NCBI GenBank assembly: GCA_947630415.1
Contig: CANRHM010000065.1
Location: 1-7,260, forward strand
DNA length: 7,260 nt
Direction of reading: 5' to 3'
Source of the DNA: an uncultured Bacilli bacterium
Lineage (GTDB): Bacteria > Bacillota_I > Bacilli_A > RF39 > UBA660
A model generated the notes under the pieces. The model was not told where the DNA came from and made no database searches. It worked only from the letters and a program-made list of their open reading frames with translations. The position numbers and the translations under genes were made by a program. Below are positions 5,050 through 7,260 of the stretch, piece by piece; position 1 is the stretch's first letter; each line of letters opens with the position of its first letter.

Positions 5050-5931
5050 CTATTTTTTTATATTAAACATTTTTAAAAATTCAATAGTAGAAGGAGTTAA
5101 GTTATCTTCTACATAAGATAAATACAATGAACAATCTAAATCTAAATCCTTTTTACTTAAATCTTTTGGAGCAATATCTTTTATAATAATTCCTGCTCCA
5201 TAACCATCTCTTATATATGAAACTAATCTATCACTTCGTTCTGTTTCTATGGCGATTTTAGGGATTACATTATGTTTTTCAAAATACTCATTTATAGTGC
5301 TTCTTTCTGATATATTACTTGCTGGCAAAACAAATGGTATTTGGTTTAAGTCTTTAATATTAGGAATCACATCTTTATTATAAACTAAACAATATTTAGT
5401 CTTATAAATAGAATTAGTTATAATTTTTGAATTTTTACTATTAAAAGAAGGTTTTTGCTTGTCAATTATAAAATCTGCTGTATATTGAGTTAAACTTTTA
5501 ACTAATTCTTCTTTACTACCATTTATTAATTTAATAGTTACATTAGGATATTCTTTCATAAATTTTTTTAACTTTGGTTTAATAATAAACTCATCAAGAT
5601 CTTCACATATCCCAATTGTTATTTTAGAATTAGCTAATTGTTTAGTTTGAAGATAATTTTTTTCTACAAGTAAGATATTATTGTAAATTTGTTCATATTT
5701 TTCAAAAAAGTATTTACCATCTTCAGTTAAAGTAACACTATTTTCTCTATTACCTGTCTTTGTTATAACTAACTTAGTATTTAGTGCTTCTTCTAATGCT
5801 TTTACGTGTCTAGATATATAACTAATACCAACATTTAATCTTTCACTTGCTAAACTCATACTTTTAGATTGTGCTAAAACAACGAAAGTTCTTATATAAT
5901 CTAAATTCATTTTTTGAGATATTAGTGCCAT
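5050..5931 (-). CDS. LysR-family transcriptional regulator
   Basis: 293 aa, normal LTTR length. Residues 9-66 are the winged HTH: NLDYIRTFVVLAQ opening helix, then SLASERLNVGISYISRHVKA (26-45) as the helix-turn-helix, followed by the linker helix and the wing (LVITKTGNRENSVTLTEDG). Residues about 100-290 are the type 2 periplasmic-binding-like effector domain, opening with SKITIGICEDLDEF and ending with a GAGIIIKDI strand typical of the fold. The product would be a cytoplasmic tetrameric regulator; its co-inducer is unknown. The ATG at 5931 has SD AAGGGG (7-bp spacer); the second Met (residue 8), where LTTRs often begin, has no SD. It has a consensus promoter and a strong terminator, so it is monocistronic. 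LTTRs often regulate neighbours, making the radical SAM operon a possible target, although the usual divergent arrangement is absent. Confidence 0.93.
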   Translation of the reverse strand: MALISQKMNLDYIRTFVVLAQSKSMSLASERLNVGISYISRHVKALEEALNTKLVITKTGNRENSVTLTEDGKYFFEKYEQIYNNILLVEKNYLQTKQLANSKITIGICEDLDEFIIKPKLKKFMKEYPNVTIKLINGSKEELVKSLTQYTADFIIDKQKPSFNSKNSKIITNSIYKTKYCLVYNKDVIPNIKDLNQIPFVLPASNISERSTINEYFEKHNVIPKIAIETERSDRLVSYIRDGYGAGIIIKDIAPKDLSKKDLDLDCSLYLSYVEDNLTPSTIEFLKMFNIKK

Positions 5932-5957
5932 AATAAATCCCCTTCTTTTTGCACTTT

Positions 5958-5985
5958 ATTATACTTAAAAATTTAAAAATGTCAA
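5958..5985 (-). promoter_or_regulatory. Consensus sigma-70 promoter of the LysR gene
   Basis: Perfect TTGACA (5985-5980), 16-bp spacer, perfect TATAAT (5963-5958). The start point would be near 5951, giving a 5' UTR of about 20 nt that contains GTGCAAAAAG and the SD. Shares AACTATTGACA with the promoter at 2650..2677. Confidence 0.85.
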
Positions 5986-6007
5986 TAGTTAATACTTTTC
6001 TTTCAAA

Positions 6008-6223
6008 TTAATTATTTTTCAAATTATTTTCTTTATCTTCATATTCTTTAATAATTCGTCTAACTGTTGACGGATAAGTATTAAAGTACCTAGCAGTTGG
6101 CTTAATACCTCTTTCTTTTGCCATCTCAATTATTTTAGGTTTAAGTGCTTCCTTTTCTTCTTTAGATTTGTTACGATAAAGGTCCTCATCATCTACATTA
6201 TATAATCTAAACTCTGTTGACAT
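6008..6223 (-). CDS. Small helix-turn-helix DNA-binding protein
   Basis: 71 aa from the ATG at 6223. The N-terminal third is acidic (VDDEDLYRNKSKEEKE). Residues 28-62 read as three helices: KPKIIEMAKERG, KPTARYFNTY and PSTVRRIIKEY, a homeodomain-like HTH close to those of small transposase or terminase HTH modules and other minimal regulators. The frame also opens at a GTG (6232), but that GTG is part of the SD AGGGTG, which is spaced 6 bp from the ATG, so the ATG is preferred. The SD lies in a weak hairpin (ATTAG/CTAAT) that could limit translation. It follows the gene at 6297 by 73 bp with no terminator, so it may belong to the same transcript. No enzymatic domain is attached; it could be a stand-alone regulator or the remnant of a transposase. 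Confidence 0.75.
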   Translation of the reverse strand: MSTEFRLYNVDDEDLYRNKSKEEKEALKPKIIEMAKERGIKPTARYFNTYPSTVRRIIKEYEDKENNLKNN

Positions 6224-6296
6224 TAGTATCACCCTAATATTATTTTAGCAAAATTTAGATGAATATTTCCACCCTTTTAAAAATAGATAGGTTAAT

Positions 6297-6644
6297 TTAA
6301 TCTTTAAGTTTTACTCCAATATAAAATTCTTCGTCTAATGCTTTATCAAATAAATCACCATTTACTAGCATATTAAAATTTTTTCTATAAAGTTTTTCTA
6401 ATATTTTATTAGTTTTATCATCAATATCTAAAGATTGCATATCTTCATAATAATCCATAAATTTAATATATCTTAAAAGTTCTAAATAATCTAATTTTTT
6501 TATCACAAAATTAGGTTTTTCCTTACTATATTCTTCTTCTTTTATAATTAATTTACCATTATTACATTTTACTTTAATTATATTTTTTTCTTGGGTACAT
6601 AAAACCACTTCATCTCTATTATCAATCATAATTACTTTTTTCAT
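6297..6644 (-). CDS. Unknown 115-aa protein, probable paralogue of the upstream gene
   Basis: Not recognised. Soluble, charged, no signal or membrane segment. The N-terminal part looks like beta strands (VIMIDNRDEVVLCT, NIIKVKCNNGKLIIKEEE), then FVIKKLDYLELLRYIKFMDYYED, a helical stretch, and a final strand (EEFYIGVKLKD). The order strand–strand–'VI.L....YKFMD'–helices–strand resembles the protein at 6622..7068, suggesting divergent duplication. Its ATG lies 23 bp inside the upstream gene with SD AAAGAGG, so it is translationally coupled to it. Function unknown. Confidence 0.82.
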   Translation of the reverse strand: MKKVIMIDNRDEVVLCTQEKNIIKVKCNNGKLIIKEEEYSKEKPNFVIKKLDYLELLRYIKFMDYYEDMQSLDIDDKTNKILEKLYRKNFNMLVNGDLFDKALDEEFYIGVKLKD

Positions 6645-7068
6645 AATATTCCTCTTTCCTTATTATAATTTCTTTTTCTTTAACAATTGGATTCTTATGT
6701 GGTTTATAATAATCGAATTTAGCTATCGCAAAATATCTTAAATCTTTTATTTCTACATATTCATCAGTATATTTTTTCCCAAATAAATCTTTAACTAATG
6801 CATTCATATAGTTATTTAATCTTTCTCGGTCTTCCATATTTTTATTAGTTAATTTTACCAAAATATCATAAATAGAATCCATAAACTTATAATGATTAAA
6901 TTTTTGTTCATCTAATTCAATAACTAAAATATTATCATCTTTTTTAAAATTTTCAATACTTGTTGTATTTAGATTATCTCCTTCTCTAAAAATTTTTAAT
7001 GCTTTTTTTCCTTTGTCAATAACTATTGTTAAAGATTCTCCATCTTCTATCTTATAAATTTTTTCCAT
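6622..7068 (-). CDS. Unknown 148-aa protein, first gene of the right-hand minus-strand operon
   Basis: Not recognised. Soluble and charged. Strand-like openings (SLTIVIDKGKKALKIFREGD) are followed by NILVIELDEQKFNHYKFMDSIYDILVKL, a helical centre (MEDRERLNNYMNALVKDLFG), a strand (DLRYFAIAKFDYY) and a Lys/Glu-rich tail (KNPIVKEKEIIIRKEEYYE). The shared KFMD position and overall order point to paralogy with the next gene. It uses a TGA stop and overlaps the next gene by 23 bp. SD AAAGGA is somewhat far (about 10 bp) from the ATG. Head-to-head with the XRE gene across 117 bp, so that repressor is a plausible controller. Confidence 0.82.
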   Translation of the reverse strand: MEKIYKIEDGESLTIVIDKGKKALKIFREGDNLNTTSIENFKKDDNILVIELDEQKFNHYKFMDSIYDILVKLTNKNMEDRERLNNYMNALVKDLFGKKYTDEYVEIKDLRYFAIAKFDYYKPHKNPIVKEKEIIIRKEEYYEKSNYD

Positions 7069-7100
7069 ATAACTTATTTCCTTTCTTTTTATTTTATTTA

Positions 7101-7109
7101 ATTATATCA
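7101..7109 (-). promoter_or_regulatory. Extended -10 promoter of the right-hand operon
   Basis: TGATATAAT on the minus strand (TGn plus TATAAT), 32 bp above the ATG at 7068. No convincing -35. Same 11-bp TGTGATATAAT as at the surface-operon promoter. Confidence 0.6.
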
Positions 7110-7125
7110 CAATTTATGTGCTCAC

Positions 7126-7153
7126 CCGACAATTTTTAAAAATATTTTAGAAT
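7126..7153 (+). promoter_or_regulatory. Candidate promoter of the XRE regulator gene
   Basis: CCGACA (7126-7131), 16-bp spacer, TAGAAT (7148-7153). It lies back to back with the minus-strand extended -10. The block GTGCTCACCCGAC (7118-7130) between them is the only GC-rich stretch of this intergenic region and is a natural place to look for an operator. Confidence 0.5.
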
Positions 7154-7185
7154 AAATGGGAAAATTATATCGTGAGGTGCTCTTT

Positions 7186-7260
7186 ATGATATTTTTTGAA
7201 AGAATGAAAGAGATTAGAACTTATTTTGATAATACTCAACAAGAACTTGCCGACTATCTA
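7186..7260 (+). CDS. XRE-family HTH regulator, C-terminus cut by window edge
   Basis: The only plus-strand gene. ATG at 7186 with SD GAGGTG (6-bp spacer) and 25 codons to the window end: MIFFERMKEIRTYFDNTQQE then LADYL. The pattern R-M-K-E-I-R...T-Q-Q-E-L-A-D-Y-L is the first helix and start of the HTH of Cro/CI (XRE) proteins. Such genes, divergent from a small operon, usually encode its repressor or an autorepressor. What follows the HTH cannot be seen. Confidence 0.8.
   Translation, partial: MIFFERMKEIRTYFDNTQQELADYL

Noticed and set aside
6224..6232. GTG start for the small HTH protein
   Set aside because: The GTG is part of the SD AGGGTG, which is correctly spaced for the ATG at 6223.
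6233..6296. Strong separate promoter or terminator between the 115-aa gene and the small HTH gene
   Set aside because: Only a TAAAAT-like -10 without a -35 and no hairpin with T-tract; read-through is simpler.
1..7260. Mollicute code with TGA as Trp
   Set aside because: Trp is encoded by TGG throughout and the gene at 6622..7068 ends in TGA.

Overview
The window is strongly AT-rich and gene-dense. Almost everything is coded on the minus strand, with Shine-Dalgarno (SD) sites of Bacillota type (AGGAGG, AAGGGG). TGG encodes Trp and TGA is used as a stop (gene at 6622..7068), so the code is standard and not the Mycoplasma code. AT richness, a Cys-Gln thioester adhesin and near-consensus sigma-70 promoters point to a low-GC Bacillota, perhaps a host-associated Bacilli or Erysipelotrichia-type bacterium. 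That taxonomic guess is inference.

Layout, given as minus-strand transcription from high to low coordinate. (1) At the right edge, a truncated plus-strand XRE-type regulator (7186..7260) is divergent from a minus-strand run of two small, apparently paralogous unknown proteins (6622..7068, 6297..6644) and a 71-aa helix-turn-helix protein (6008..6223). (2) A LysR-type regulator (5050..5931) has its own consensus promoter and a strong intrinsic terminator. (3) A tight three-gene operon follows: radical SAM enzyme (3807..4925), MazG-like all-alpha nucleotide pyrophosphatase (3260..3805) and a 132-aa unknown (2859..3257). The genes are 1-2 bp apart and followed by a large stem-loop with a T-tract. 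(4) The non-coding stretch 2490..2858 holds a 12-bp-period repeat array, that terminator, a strong promoter, and a roughly 150-nt structured leader ending in an attenuator-like terminator. It precedes an ArpU-like phage-type regulator (2016..2489). (5) A cell-surface pair closes the window: a membrane-anchored protein with Ig-like domains (861..1880) and a thioester-domain adhesin truncated by the left edge (1..819).

The best candidate for something undescribed is the radical SAM / MazG-like / unknown operon. A radical SAM enzyme translationally coupled to a nucleotide pyrophosphatase suggests chemistry on a nucleotide or nucleic acid, or control of a modified-nucleotide pool. Neither the substrate nor a defence role can be read from sequence alone. 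A 19-bp sequence is shared exactly between the upstream regions of this operon and of the ArpU-like gene, so the two units may share a regulator. The second candidate is the attenuator-type leader RNA of the ArpU-like gene.
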